From contig JBFMDA010000007.1 in assembly GCA_040754255.1 (NCBI GenBank), positions 1 to 47,826 on the forward strand: a stretch of DNA of 47,826 nucleotides. Direction: 5' to 3'. This document shows, in pieces, positions 1 to 9,143 of the stretch. Below the pieces are notes generated by a model. It ran no database searches. It was not told where the DNA came from and worked only from the letters and a program-made list of their open reading frames with translations. The stretch comes from SURF-25 sp040754255 (GTDB taxonomy: Bacteria > Omnitrophota > Gorgyraeia > Gygaellales > Profunditerraquicolaceae). Numbering within the stretch: position 1 is the first letter of the stretch; each line of letters starts with the position of its first letter. A program made the translations under genes and the position numbers.

Positions 1-83
1 GCTGCTCCTTTAAGCGTCTCGCAACCGCAGAGCGCCATTGTCAACGCGCACAAAAGGAAAAGCGCTAATTTCCTCTTTCTCAT
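1..83 (-). CDS. Lipoprotein, N-terminal fragment (runs off the window)
   Basis: Reading the minus strand from 83, an ATG that overlaps the gltX stop (ATGA) opens a frame to the window edge. The 27 visible residues start with a basic cluster (MRKRK), continue with a hydrophobic stretch, and reach a lipobox-like Leu-Cys-Gly-Cys, where the last Cys would be the lipidated residue. This is a classical signal peptidase II signal, so the product is probably a membrane-anchored lipoprotein. The four-base overlap implies translational coupling to gltX. Nothing of the mature domain is visible beyond a few residues, so its function is unknown. Confidence 0.7.
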   Translation of the reverse strand, partial: MRKRKLALFLLCALTMALCGCETLKGA

Positions 84-1387
84 TCAGCTTCCTCCTTGGT
101 TACCCAACGCATCAATCTTTTTTTGGTGCGCTCTTTGCCCAAATAATATATTACTTCAAAAAGGCCCGGCCCGACAGTTTTACCGGTTAATGCAACCCGG
201 ATAGGATGTATCAATGCCCGGGATTGAATCTGCAACTGCGTTACCAACGCCCTGAATGCCTCTTCTATATGTATACTATCAAAAATCTCCAGCTTTTCCA
301 GCTTTTCTATAAAAAGCCTGAATTCTTTTGAAAGATCGCGGGATAGGAATTTTTTCTTCGCCTCTTCATCGACAGTAATAGTATCGAGAAAGAAAAAATC
401 AGCCCACTCAACAAAATCGTTCAATACGCAGAGCCGATCCTTGAATAATTGTACCAGGGATACTACGTATTGTCTATCGTAGTTTTCTTGCGCGATATAT
501 TTTTTTTCAACCAGCAAAGGTACCAGCTCATCGGTAAGTTTCTCCGCATCTATGCGTTTAAGGTATTGGTTATTCATCCAATCCAGTTTATCCAGATCCA
601 GCACTGCCGCCGTTTTATTGACGGCTTTGATATCGAAGAGGCTGACGGCCTCGCGGATATCGATAATTTCGCGGTTGCCCCCCGGGGACCAACCTAACAG
701 CAGGAGATAATTGACGAGGGCTTCGGGCAAATACCCCATTGCCCGGTATTCTGAGATCGCAGTCGCGCCTTTGCGCTTTGAAAGCCGGCCGCCTTCTTTC
801 GCAAGTATTAAAGGCAGGTGCGCAAATTCGGGGGCAGGGAATCCTAACGCGCCATAGAGAAGGATTTGTTTCGGCGTATTGGAGATATGGTCGTCCCCCC
901 GGACTACATGGGTAATACGCATCGTGGCGTCATCAACTACACAGGCGAAATTATACGTAGGCGTCCCGTCAGATTTGATGAGCACCTGGTCTTTAATGGT
1001 AGTGGCATCAAACTCTATGTCGCCGCGGATTAAATCCCTGACCTTGATTTTCTGGGGAGATACCCTAAAGATTATTGCCTCTTTGCCCTCTCCTGATTTT
1101 TCGATATAGGCCAAGCCTTTTGCAACAAGCTTCTGTGCCTGTTCCCTGTATATGGCAAACCGCTGGCTTTGGTAATAAATCTCATCCCAGGTAAGCCCCA
1201 ACCAGGTGAGGCTTGCAAGTATCTCATCCAAATACTCTTTGCGCGAACGCAAGGCATCCGTGTCTTCTATCCTGAGGATAAAGGTGCCATGGCTGGCTTG
1301 CGCATACAGCCAGTTGAACAAGGCAGTACGGCTTCCTCCGATGTGCAAATTGCCTGTAGGGCTAGGTGCAAATCGTACCCGCATCAT
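80..1387 (-). CDS. gltX: Glutamate--tRNA ligase (class I)
   Basis: This enzyme charges tRNA-Glu (and in many bacteria tRNA-Gln) with glutamate in the cytoplasm. The HIGH-type signature is at residues 8-18 (FAPSPTGNLHIGG), and the KMSKS-type loop appears as GGRLSKRKG near residue 205. The 435 residues are slightly short for the family (about 470). The start is one of two tandem ATGs and overlaps the dxs stop by four bases; the end overlaps the lipoprotein start the same way. It is therefore a tightly coupled member of the rny-to-gltX operon. A tRNA-Glu gene lies elsewhere in the window, at 36855. The family assignment is firm; whether it also charges tRNA-Gln cannot be told from the sequence. 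Confidence 0.95.
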   Translation of the reverse strand: MMRVRFAPSPTGNLHIGGSRTALFNWLYAQASHGTFILRIEDTDALRSRKEYLDEILASLTWLGLTWDEIYYQSQRFAIYREQAQKLVAKGLAYIEKSGEGKEAIIFRVSPQKIKVRDLIRGDIEFDATTIKDQVLIKSDGTPTYNFACVVDDATMRITHVVRGDDHISNTPKQILLYGALGFPAPEFAHLPLILAKEGGRLSKRKGATAISEYRAMGYLPEALVNYLLLLGWSPGGNREIIDIREAVSLFDIKAVNKTAAVLDLDKLDWMNNQYLKRIDAEKLTDELVPLLVEKKYIAQENYDRQYVVSLVQLFKDRLCVLNDFVEWADFFFLDTITVDEEAKKKFLSRDLSKEFRLFIEKLEKLEIFDSIHIEEAFRALVTQLQIQSRALIHPIRVALTGKTVGPGLFEVIYYLGKERTKKRLMRWVTKEEAE

Positions 1388-3270
1388 TTATGTATTTTTG
1401 TTCCTTTCAGTAGGCTTGCGACAGTGCCGGCAATGCCTTCTTTGCTCAATCCGTACTTTTCCAGCAAGAGGTCACGGCTGCCGTGAGTAATAAACTCGCA
1501 CGGTAACCCTATCCTGGTCACGGGCCGGTTGAGGGCCTCTGCAACTGCGCTTCCGAAACCGCCTTCCAGGATCCCTTCCTCTACGGTAATAATATGCGCT
1601 GCCCGCGCAGCGATGCTACGCAATAATTGCATATCGAGCGGTTTTGCAAAGCGTGCGTTCACCAGGCCTACGCGCATCCCTTCTTTTTCCAAAAGCGCAA
1701 CGGCTTCCAGGCTAGGCATAACCATGCTGCCCAGAGCAACAATAAAGACATCTTCGGCATCGTGTATAAGCTCGGCCTTGCCCAACTGGATAGGCGCTAC
1801 CGGGCGTAAGGGGGCAGGGGCGAGTGCTTTTGGGTAACGCAGCGCAACCGCCTGTTTTAAAGTAAGCGCAAACTCAATCATCAGCTCAAATTCCTTTTCG
1901 CAAGAAGGGGCCATCAGGACCAAGCCCGGGACCGAACGCAAAAAGGCAATATCAAAAATGCCCTGGTGGGTAAAACCGTCTTCTCCGACGATACCGGCGC
2001 GGTCAAGCGCAAATAATACTTCGGCCTTCTGTAATGCCACCTCTTCTATAATCTGATCGTAGGCCCTTTGCAAGAATGTCGAGTATATGGCAATTACCGG
2101 CTTAAAACCCTGCTTGGCAAGTCCTGAAGAGAAACATACGGCATGCTCTTCCGCTATCCCGACATCAAAGAACCTCTTGGGAAATAAATCCCTGAACCTG
2201 TCCAGCCCGGTCCCTTCCGGCATGGCTGCGGTAATCGCAATAATCTTTTCGTTCTTGCCTGCAAGCTCGGTTAGTTTCGCACTGAATATCTCGGTATAGG
2301 TCCTTGCAGCCTGCGGCCGAGCAGATACGCCTTTTCCTGTCGCGATATCAAAGGGGCCGGTACTGTGAAATTTTACCGGCTCTTTTTCTGCCGGGGGATA
2401 CCCTTTCCCTTTTTTGGTAAGTATGTGCACCACGCGCGGCCCTTTGATGTGTACGATGTTGTTCAGCGTCGGAACCAGAGTGGACAGGTTGTGCCCGTCA
2501 AAAGGGCCGAAATACCTAAACCCTAATTCTTCAAACAAAAGCCCCGGGACAAACAGGCCTTTTAACCCTTCTTCAAACTTATTGGCAAGTTTTATGATCC
2601 TGCTCCCTTTGGGCAGGCGTGATTTTACAAAGTTGTCCAGCGAATTTTTAAAGTGGTTGTATATCGGCATCGAAATAAGCTTATTTAAGTACGTGCTCAA
2701 AGCCCCCACATTAGGGGCTATGCTCATTTCATTGGTATTTAATATCACGAGGATATCCTTCTTGAGGTGGCCGGCGTTATTCAGGCCTTCAAAGCACAAG
2801 CCGCCGCTTAAGGAACCGTCTCCGATTATCGCAACCACCCGAAAACGATCCTTCTCTGCCATTAAGTCGCGGGCACACGCCAATCCCAAAGCCAGGGATA
2901 CTGCCGTTGAGCTATGGCCGGTAGTGAAGCTATCGCAAGGGGATTCGTCGCAGCAGGGAAACCCGCTTATCCCTCCATATTGGCGCAACGTAGCAAAATG
3001 CTGGTTCCTGCCGCTAAGAATCTTGTGGGCGTAACACTGATGCCCCACGTCAAACACTATCTTATCCTTGGGGATATCGAGGCAATAATGGAGGGCAATG
3101 GTAAGCTCTACCGCACCTAAACTTGAGGCGAGGTGCCCGCCGCAGTGCGCAGTCGCCTCAATAATCCTGCGGCGTACTTCCTCTGCGAGCACGGGTAGCT
3201 GCTCTAGCGGAATCTTTGACACATCCCGCGGAGACTGGATTTGGCTTAATAACTGATAGCTATTTCCCAT
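1384..3270 (-). CDS. dxs: 1-deoxy-D-xylulose-5-phosphate synthase
   Basis: This TPP-dependent enzyme condenses pyruvate and glyceraldehyde 3-phosphate, the first step of the MEP isoprenoid pathway. The 628 residues match the family length. The substrate-binding His region (TAHCGGHLASSLG) is near residue 45, the TPP/Mg motif GDGSLSGG with downstream NN is near 150-175, FDGHN is near 255, and the catalytic Glu in GIAEEHAV is near 370. The gene overlaps xseB upstream by 11 bases and gltX downstream by four, so all three are probably translated from one message. xseA-xseB-dxs neighbourhoods are common in diverse bacteria. Confidence 0.96.
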   Translation of the reverse strand: MGNSYQLLSQIQSPRDVSKIPLEQLPVLAEEVRRRIIEATAHCGGHLASSLGAVELTIALHYCLDIPKDKIVFDVGHQCYAHKILSGRNQHFATLRQYGGISGFPCCDESPCDSFTTGHSSTAVSLALGLACARDLMAEKDRFRVVAIIGDGSLSGGLCFEGLNNAGHLKKDILVILNTNEMSIAPNVGALSTYLNKLISMPIYNHFKNSLDNFVKSRLPKGSRIIKLANKFEEGLKGLFVPGLLFEELGFRYFGPFDGHNLSTLVPTLNNIVHIKGPRVVHILTKKGKGYPPAEKEPVKFHSTGPFDIATGKGVSARPQAARTYTEIFSAKLTELAGKNEKIIAITAAMPEGTGLDRFRDLFPKRFFDVGIAEEHAVCFSSGLAKQGFKPVIAIYSTFLQRAYDQIIEEVALQKAEVLFALDRAGIVGEDGFTHQGIFDIAFLRSVPGLVLMAPSCEKEFELMIEFALTLKQAVALRYPKALAPAPLRPVAPIQLGKAELIHDAEDVFIVALGSMVMPSLEAVALLEKEGMRVGLVNARFAKPLDMQLLRSIAARAAHIITVEEGILEGGFGSAVAEALNRPVTRIGLPCEFITHGSRDLLLEKYGLSKEGIAGTVASLLKGTKIHK

Positions 3271-3502
3271 TCTCTATGTCAGTCTCATCAAAAGGTTTTA
3301 ATTCAAATTCCCCTTTTTTATTCTTGGCGAGAACGTCGATTTTTTTCTTTGCGCTTTCCAATCTCTGCGAACACATGCGGGATAATTCTAATCCTTCCTG
3401 GTATTTCTTTAATGCCTCCTCAAGTGACAGGTCGCCTTTTTCAAGGTCATCCACTATCTTCTCTAGCTTCTTGAGGGCCTCTTCAAACCGTATCTCTGCC
3501 AT
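3260..3502 (-). CDS. xseB: Exodeoxyribonuclease VII small subunit
   Basis: An 80-residue, helix-rich acidic/basic protein with the family core (FEEALKKLEKIVDDLEKGDLSLEEAL). Several small subunits assemble on XseA to form exonuclease VII, which degrades single-stranded DNA in both directions. It overlaps the end of xseA by 20 bases and dxs by 11, typical of coupled subunit genes. Its length is normal for the family (70-85 residues). Confidence 0.95.
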   Translation of the reverse strand: MAEIRFEEALKKLEKIVDDLEKGDLSLEEALKKYQEGLELSRMCSQRLESAKKKIDVLAKNKKGEFELKPFDETDIENGK

Positions 3503-4823
3503 TACGTCTGACCTCCGTTACTTGACTGATAATTTCACCCTTCTGTACACGTGATTGTATCATATCGCCGGGTTTAAGGCGACTGGAATCTTTCACTATC
3601 CCCGCGTCGGGTAGTGCAAACGTAATACTATAGCCGCGTCTTAAAATACCCAAGGGGCTTAAGCTTTCCAATTTCTCAATTAAAGCGATGAATGCCGATT
3701 TTCTTAATGTAAAGAGTGTCTTCATCCTCACGTGCATTTGACGGATCGCATTCTCTAATTTCCCCTGATACTGCATAAGCAGCGCGAAAGGGTTTAAAAG
3801 GGTCAATTTGCCGCGCAACCCCTCAAACGCCTGAAAATTGATTTCTATGCGGTGCGCCATTGCAATGTCCAGCCTGCGCAGGGAGCCGTCTATTGCCTGT
3901 TCGGATTCCATGACCATATCCAAAAAAGAGCTGTGCAGGCGTTCCTGTAATCCCTTCAGCGTATCTTTCAAATCTTTCTTTTCAGGAATGACTAATTCCG
4001 CTGCCACCGACGGGGTTGCTGCCCGGGTATCGGCTACAAGGTCTGCGATGCTTAAGTCCCGCTCGTGCCCTACCGCGGAGATAACGGGAATCTTAGAACT
4101 GTAAATCGCCCTGGCTACTTCCTCTTCATTGAATGCCCAAAGGTCTTCTGTGCTGCCCCCGCCCCTGCCGACAATCATCACCTCGATGCGCTCCTTCAAA
4201 GAGAGCCCCCTGTTGAAGCGGTTGAGGTCGCTGATTGCACGGGCAATGTCATCCTTCGCAGCCTCCCCCTGCACCTGGGCCGGGCTTATAATCACCTGGA
4301 TATCGCTAAAACGCCTGTCCAATACTTTTAAAATATCCTTAAGGGCAGCTCCTGAGAGCGAGGTAACTATTCCGATCTTCGCAGGAAGGTAGGGGATCTG
4401 CCTTTTGTGCGCAACTGCAAATAATCCTTCCTTTTGGAGCTTTTGGGTGAGCTGTTCGAATGCCAGCTGCCGGCTTCCGATGCCCTTAGGTTCTATCTTC
4501 TCGACGATAATCTGGTATTTGCTCTGCGGGCCGTAGGCGCTGATCCTGCCGAAACAAATGACTTTTAATCCGTTCTCTAACTTAAATTTGACGTTTTTAT
4601 TCGCCCAACTAAACATCACTGCCGACAGTATGGCAGATTGGTCTTTTAACGAAAAATAGAGGTGCCCTGAAGGATGAGCCCCGTAATTAGAAATTTCACC
4701 TTCGATCCACAGCGCCCCGAACATATCTTCAAGGAGGTGTTTTACGTTTTGGGCTATCTCGGAAACCGTATAGATGCGGACTGTCTTCTTTGCATGGTCA
4801 AAGAGGTCTATCTCTTCGGGCAT
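3483..4823 (-). CDS. xseA: Exodeoxyribonuclease VII large subunit
   Basis: This is the catalytic subunit of exonuclease VII. The N-terminal OB-fold (about residues 15-110, WIEGEISNYGAHPSGHLYFSLKD) is followed by the Exonuc_VII_L catalytic core with GRGGGSTEDLWAFNEEEVARAI near 205 and SAVGHERD near 240, then a coiled-coil C-terminal half. I place the start at ATG 4823 because an AAGGA sequence lies nine bases upstream. A TTG at 4832 in the same frame would overlap the preceding stop codon (TTGA) and is the alternative. The resulting 446 residues match the family. Confidence 0.95.
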   Translation of the reverse strand: MPEEIDLFDHAKKTVRIYTVSEIAQNVKHLLEDMFGALWIEGEISNYGAHPSGHLYFSLKDQSAILSAVMFSWANKNVKFKLENGLKVICFGRISAYGPQSKYQIIVEKIEPKGIGSRQLAFEQLTQKLQKEGLFAVAHKRQIPYLPAKIGIVTSLSGAALKDILKVLDRRFSDIQVIISPAQVQGEAAKDDIARAISDLNRFNRGLSLKERIEVMIVGRGGGSTEDLWAFNEEEVARAIYSSKIPVISAVGHERDLSIADLVADTRAATPSVAAELVIPEKKDLKDTLKGLQERLHSSFLDMVMESEQAIDGSLRRLDIAMAHRIEINFQAFEGLRGKLTLLNPFALLMQYQGKLENAIRQMHVRMKTLFTLRKSAFIALIEKLESLSPLGILRRGYSITFALPDAGIVKDSSRLKPGDMIQSRVQKGEIISQVTEVRRNGRDTV

Positions 4824-4828
4824 GGGGA

Positions 4829-6688
4829 TCAATCCTTCTTGGGCGTCACGGAGGTATTTGCTGCGCTGACAGCCGGTAATCCCGCTGTTGTGTTCCCAGA
4901 TGAAGAAACATTGGCTGCCTTAAGGGCCGCGTCTTCGGTAGTTTGATTCTGTGCACCCTGCATCAAGGCTGCCTGCTCGGGGGGTTTTTCCTCCGGGGGC
5001 TTCTTGGTAAACACAACAAGCGCGACGGAGTAAGGCTTCATGGCAAGCGTCTCTTGGTATATATCGGAAGGCGCGATTTCTTTCTCTTGGGTTGGCGTAT
5101 ACGCACAATCCTTGCTGCAGGAAGAATCAACGGTGTATTTGGTGTATAGGTAGCTGTCTTTTAAATTCTTAACGATTAATTTTACATTGCGGTCGTAAGA
5201 AAGCTGCTTGCCAGCCTTGTTGTGCAGTTCCTGCGCCTTCTTCAAAACAGTCTTTACGCGGGGAGTCGTCCGTAACGTTTCAATCGCCGTCTCGCCCGAT
5301 TTGATTTTCTCGAAATTCTTTGACTTGACGATGTTCAATACTGACCGCCGCTCCCCCTCGCTCAACGACGAAATGTTTCTGGACACATAATTAAGGAAAA
5401 TCTCCGGGTCAATATAATTAAACACAAGAATAGCGATTTTCTCTTTGTCCCTGGTGGCGATAGCGCCGGTAAATTCATCGTCGTTTTTCGGTAAGACATA
5501 CATCTGGCTTCCCAGAGACTTAAGCATTTTAAAAATAGTAAACGTTGCTTTTGCCTCGGTTTTAAATCCGGCTCCCGAAGGCGTAACCGCAAAGATGCCT
5601 ACATTCCTGACCACGCTGTCTTTTGTATCGTAAAAATCTTCCAGGGAAAAAAACATCTGGTGCGTAATGCCTTCGGCATACATATGCGAAAGCCGCGCCG
5701 GAATGTAGCTTGCGCCCATCCACGCTTTTTCCGCGCGCTCCGGAAGGAGATTTGCCCTGCGGTCGTAATTCCACTCATCGATGAGCAAGGGAATTTGCCT
5801 TTCGAAACGAAAATATGAAAGCCAGTCGCGGATGAGCACCGAGGGATTTTTATTATACCGAGTAACCTCTTTTTCGGCCTTAGGGTCGGTGGAATAGGCA
5901 TGCCAGGAGATAAAATCCAACGGCAGCTTGTATTTATAGCAGAACTTAATAAGTTCATATATCAGGCTCTTCTCCGGGGTCACTATGGTGTTGCCGTCAA
6001 AATCCTGGAACCACCAGCTTGTCGAAGGCCCGCCCAGCGGGATATATACTTTTGACTCTTCTTCTAATTCTTTTACTACTTCGGCAACCGATTTATAGAG
6101 CATGAGGTATTCCTGCTCTTTCCCCAGGAAGAATTCATCCAGGTCAGGGGCGCTCCAGACTTCATACCAAATACGGTACCTTTTGTTACAGCTCAAGTCC
6201 CGGATGGTTGCCTTCACGTACTCCTTGAATGCTTTCTGATTAGTGGGGGGGCTGCGTTTATCTAATACGGCGCCCATGCCTGCCGGGGTGCCGAATAAGT
6301 CAAGGATAACAATCCCTCCCGCATCATTGATTTTTTTTATCAATGCATCGTAGGCAGCGAGCAGTTTTTCTTTTGCCTCTTTATCTTGGGAGAACTGCGA
6401 AATATACCAGAGGTTATATTGCAGGCGGTAAAACCCTGAAAACCCTATTTCCTTTTCCCATGCCTGTAATGTGTCTTCGGCAGCAAGTTCCTGGGGCCAG
6501 GCCTTATCTTGCGAAAACCCTCTTGCGCTTAAATCAATGTTTGGCTTATACACCGGGGGTAACGCAACCGTTGCGTTGGAAGAGGCATCAATCTCTATCC
6601 CAAATTCTTTTTCCTGCGCATGCAACATAGGGGCAGAAAGACACGCCGCCAAGAACAAGACAAGAGATAATAATCTGACTTTAGGCAT
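4829..6688 (-). CDS. Exported GH39-like glycoside hydrolase, probably missing its acid/base residue
   Basis: A 619-residue secreted protein. The start at 6688 puts a signal peptide (MPKVRLLSLVLFLAACLSAP, cleavage near AQ) at the N-terminus and an AGAGGAAA ribosome site just upstream; the longer ATG at 6739 would bury the signal sequence. The body looks like a GH39-type TIM barrel: GFYRLQYNLW near 85, EVWSAPDL near 177-183, ISWHAYS near 261, and the nucleophile motif LIDEWNY with Glu near 305. In GH39 the acid/base Glu sits in a W-N-E-P motif, but here the matching position reads W-S-A-P. The Ala/Pro/Gln-rich C-terminus (about the last 50 residues) looks disordered. It overlaps ymdB by eight bases. 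The substrate is unknown and activity is doubtful. Confidence 0.75.
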   Translation of the reverse strand: MPKVRLLSLVLFLAACLSAPMLHAQEKEFGIEIDASSNATVALPPVYKPNIDLSARGFSQDKAWPQELAAEDTLQAWEKEIGFSGFYRLQYNLWYISQFSQDKEAKEKLLAAYDALIKKINDAGGIVILDLFGTPAGMGAVLDKRSPPTNQKAFKEYVKATIRDLSCNKRYRIWYEVWSAPDLDEFFLGKEQEYLMLYKSVAEVVKELEEESKVYIPLGGPSTSWWFQDFDGNTIVTPEKSLIYELIKFCYKYKLPLDFISWHAYSTDPKAEKEVTRYNKNPSVLIRDWLSYFRFERQIPLLIDEWNYDRRANLLPERAEKAWMGASYIPARLSHMYAEGITHQMFFSLEDFYDTKDSVVRNVGIFAVTPSGAGFKTEAKATFTIFKMLKSLGSQMYVLPKNDDEFTGAIATRDKEKIAILVFNYIDPEIFLNYVSRNISSLSEGERRSVLNIVKSKNFEKIKSGETAIETLRTTPRVKTVLKKAQELHNKAGKQLSYDRNVKLIVKNLKDSYLYTKYTVDSSCSKDCAYTPTQEKEIAPSDIYQETLAMKPYSVALVVFTKKPPEEKPPEQAALMQGAQNQTTEDAALKAANVSSSGNTTAGLPAVSAANTSVTPKKD

Positions 6689-7469
6689 TAAGTTTCCTCT
6701 GGACCCTGGTAATTGATTCCGCCTTCCCCGTCGCATCATTGATCTGTATCGCCACAGCGTGAAGCTGGATATTGTCTTGAGCTACCTCAAACCGCGTGGG
6801 AATGCCAGTCACAAACCGCTCAAGCACGTCCTCTACCCTACGGCCTATTACCGAATCATAGGGGCCGGTCATGCCCACATCGGTGATATATGCGGTGCCG
6901 CCAGGAAGAATCCTTTCGTCTGCAGTCTGGATATGGGTATGGGTGCCGACCACTGCCGAAACCTTGCCGTCAAGAAACCACCCTATTGCCACTTTTTCGG
7001 AAGTAGCTTCGGCGTGCATATCGACAATGACCGCCTTGGTTTCGCGTCTCATTTCTTCTACCGCAGACATCGTGGTTTTGAAAGGGCATTCAACTAACGC
7101 GTCGATAAACACCCTTCCCAATACGTTGGCTATGCCGATTGTTAACCCGGATGGCAAGGTAAAGACGCCAAAGCCGCAACCCGGTGCGCCGGCAGGGAAG
7201 TTAAGGGGCCTTATGATCCGGCGTTCGTTCTGAATCAGCTCAAATATGTCTTTCTTTTTCCAGATGTGGTCGCCAGCAGTAATCACGTCGACAGACGCGC
7301 CTAATAATTCTCCTGCGGTCTGCGCCGTTATCCCGGAGCCACCTGCGATATTTTCCGCATTCGCTATCACAAAATCAATCCCGAGCTCTTTTTTAAGCTC
7401 CGGCAGCAGCCGCTTCACCGCTTCCCTGCCGGGGCTGCCTACGATATCTCCGATAAATAATATCTTCAT
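6681..7469 (-). CDS. ymdB: YmdB-family metallophosphoesterase
   Basis: A 262-residue calcineurin-like phosphoesterase of the TIGR00282/YmdB family. Members hydrolyse 2',3'-cyclic nucleotides and are genetically linked to RNase Y. Metal-binding motifs are seen in order: GDIVGSPGR at 7-15, NAEN near 38, GDHIWKKK near 67, and GTHTHIQTADERILP near 175 followed by TDVGMTGP. It starts three bases after the rny stop, the usual rny-ymdB pairing, so the two probably share a message and a role in RNA turnover. Confidence 0.93.
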   Translation of the reverse strand: MKILFIGDIVGSPGREAVKRLLPELKKELGIDFVIANAENIAGGSGITAQTAGELLGASVDVITAGDHIWKKKDIFELIQNERRIIRPLNFPAGAPGCGFGVFTLPSGLTIGIANVLGRVFIDALVECPFKTTMSAVEEMRRETKAVIVDMHAEATSEKVAIGWFLDGKVSAVVGTHTHIQTADERILPGGTAYITDVGMTGPYDSVIGRRVEDVLERFVTGIPTRFEVAQDNIQLHAVAIQINDATGKAESITRVQRKLNA

Positions 7470-7472
7470 AGG

Positions 7473-9026
7473 TTATTTCGCGTATTCTATCGCTCTTGTT
7501 TCCCTGATAACCGTTACCTTAATCTGGCCGGGGTATTCCATGCCCTCTTCAATTTTTTTACGGATCTCCCGTGCCAGGTTTACCGCGTCGTGGTCAGAAA
7601 TCCTTTCGGGCTGCACAATAACCCGTATTTCCCGGCCTGCCTGTATCGCAAACGCCTTATCTACCCCCTTAAAAAGATTGGCAATAGACTCCAGCTTCTC
7701 CAGCCGTTTGATATACGTTTCCAGCGTCTCGCGGCGCGCGCCGGGCCTGGCAGCGCTTATTGCATCAGCTGCAACTGCCAGCACCGCATAGAAACTTGTA
7801 GGTTGTGCTTCCTCATGGTGCGCTTCGATCGCATGTATTACTTCCAGGGGTTCGTTAAATTTCTTTGCCAGATCTGCACCAATTTTTGCGTGGGTGCCCT
7901 CAATCTGATGGTCAACCGCTTTGCCGATATCGTGTAACAGCCCGATCCGGCGCGCAAGCTTAAAATCCAAGCCAAGCTCGGATGCCATTGTCCCTAAAAG
8001 AAATGCAACCTCTGTAGAATGCTGCAGGGCATTCTGTCCGAAACTGGTGCGGTATTTTAACCTGCCTAAGAGTTTAATCAGTTCGGGGTGTAAGCCATCG
8101 ACTCCCGCCTCAAATGCCGCCTTTTCGCCCTCCTCACGGATATGCTCTTCCATCTCCTGTTTTGTTTTTTCGACTACCTCTTCAATCCTGCCGGGATGAA
8201 TTCGCCCGTCGCTAATCAACTTTTCCAATACCCGTCTGGCTATCTCGCGCCGCACCGTGTCAAAACAGGAAAGCGTAACCGCCTCAGGCGTATCGTCAAT
8301 AATCACGTCCACGCCCGTGGCCATCTCCAGGGCTCGGATATTTCTGCCTTCCCTGCCGATGACCCTGCCCTTCATTTCATCATTGGGAAGATTCACTACG
8401 CTCACCGTTGATTCCACGGTATGTTCAACCGCACATCTTTGAATCGCAAGGCTTACCACCTCCTGGGATTTCTTGTCCAGCGTAGAACGTATCTCTTCCT
8501 CCTGCCGCTTGATCAGGACCGCCTTTTCTGCGTTCAGCTCCTCATTGAGGCGGTTCAATAATATCTGTTTTGCTTCTTCGACAGAAAGCGAGGATATTTT
8601 TTGCAGGCGCTCTTTCTCCTCCGCAATGAGCATATGCAGCTGGTTCTCTTTTGCCCTTAACGACTCTTCCTGTTTTTTGAAATTTTCCTTTCTCGCATCA
8701 ATTTCTTTTTCCTTCTTCTCCAAGAGATCGAGCCTGCGGTCGATGTTTTCTTCCTTCTGTGCCAATCTCTTTTCAAGGTTAAAAATCTCCTGCCTGCGGT
8801 CTTTTGTTTCATTGTCGAAATCCTGCCGCATCTTATACAAAAGATCCTTGGCCTCTAGTTCTGCCTGCCGGCGTATATCATCCGCCTCTTTCTTGCCTCG
8901 CTCAAGGAGAATTTTGACTTTCGCTTCCGCGTCTTCAATTTTCTTCTCGGCGACATATCTTCTTATAAGATATCCGGCGTAGATCGATATCGCTGCCACA
9001 ATGATGGTTACGGCTATATTAAGCAT
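7473..9026 (-). CDS. rny: Ribonuclease Y
   Basis: A membrane-anchored endoribonuclease that starts mRNA decay. The 517 residues match the family. An N-terminal transmembrane helix (about 3-21) is followed by a long charged coiled coil (to about 190), a KH domain with GREGRNIRALE near 225, and an HD domain with LLHDIGKAVDHQ near 370, which holds the metal-binding His-Asp pair. A strong AAAAGGAGG site precedes the ATG. The upstream 117-base gap contains a palindromic element (separate entry). An internal promoter near 9.66 kb could provide extra transcription. Confidence 0.96.
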   Translation of the reverse strand: MLNIAVTIIVAAISIYAGYLIRRYVAEKKIEDAEAKVKILLERGKKEADDIRRQAELEAKDLLYKMRQDFDNETKDRRQEIFNLEKRLAQKEENIDRRLDLLEKKEKEIDARKENFKKQEESLRAKENQLHMLIAEEKERLQKISSLSVEEAKQILLNRLNEELNAEKAVLIKRQEEEIRSTLDKKSQEVVSLAIQRCAVEHTVESTVSVVNLPNDEMKGRVIGREGRNIRALEMATGVDVIIDDTPEAVTLSCFDTVRREIARRVLEKLISDGRIHPGRIEEVVEKTKQEMEEHIREEGEKAAFEAGVDGLHPELIKLLGRLKYRTSFGQNALQHSTEVAFLLGTMASELGLDFKLARRIGLLHDIGKAVDHQIEGTHAKIGADLAKKFNEPLEVIHAIEAHHEEAQPTSFYAVLAVAADAISAARPGARRETLETYIKRLEKLESIANLFKGVDKAFAIQAGREIRVIVQPERISDHDAVNLAREIRKKIEEGMEYPGQIKVTVIRETRAIEYAK

Positions 9027-9051
9027 CTATCACTCAACCTCCTTTTAAAGT

Positions 9052-9120
9052 AAACACAAAAGTGCCTTTTTCTTGAGCCTTCGTCGTACGACGCCTCAGA
9101 TAAAAACAGCTATTGTGTTT
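9052..9120 (-). other. Inverted-repeat leader ahead of rny
   Basis: Between the cyclo-ligase gene and rny, an 8-base inverted repeat (AAACACAA at 9052-9059 and its complement at 9113-9120) encloses a perfect 12-base palindrome, CGTCGTACGACG, at 9082-9093, flanked by TGAG/CTCA. In the transcript this could fold as a stem within a stem directly upstream of the rny ribosome site at about 9040. There is no U-run after the inner hairpin, so it does not look like a terminator. A role in controlling rny is an inference. Confidence 0.4.
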
Positions 9121-9143
9121 AGTCTTTGTGTAAGGTGAAAAAG

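Noticed and set aside
2414..3034. 206-residue plus-strand ORF opposite dxs
   Set aside because: It is antisense to strongly conserved dxs codons and has no ribosome site or family-like sequence.
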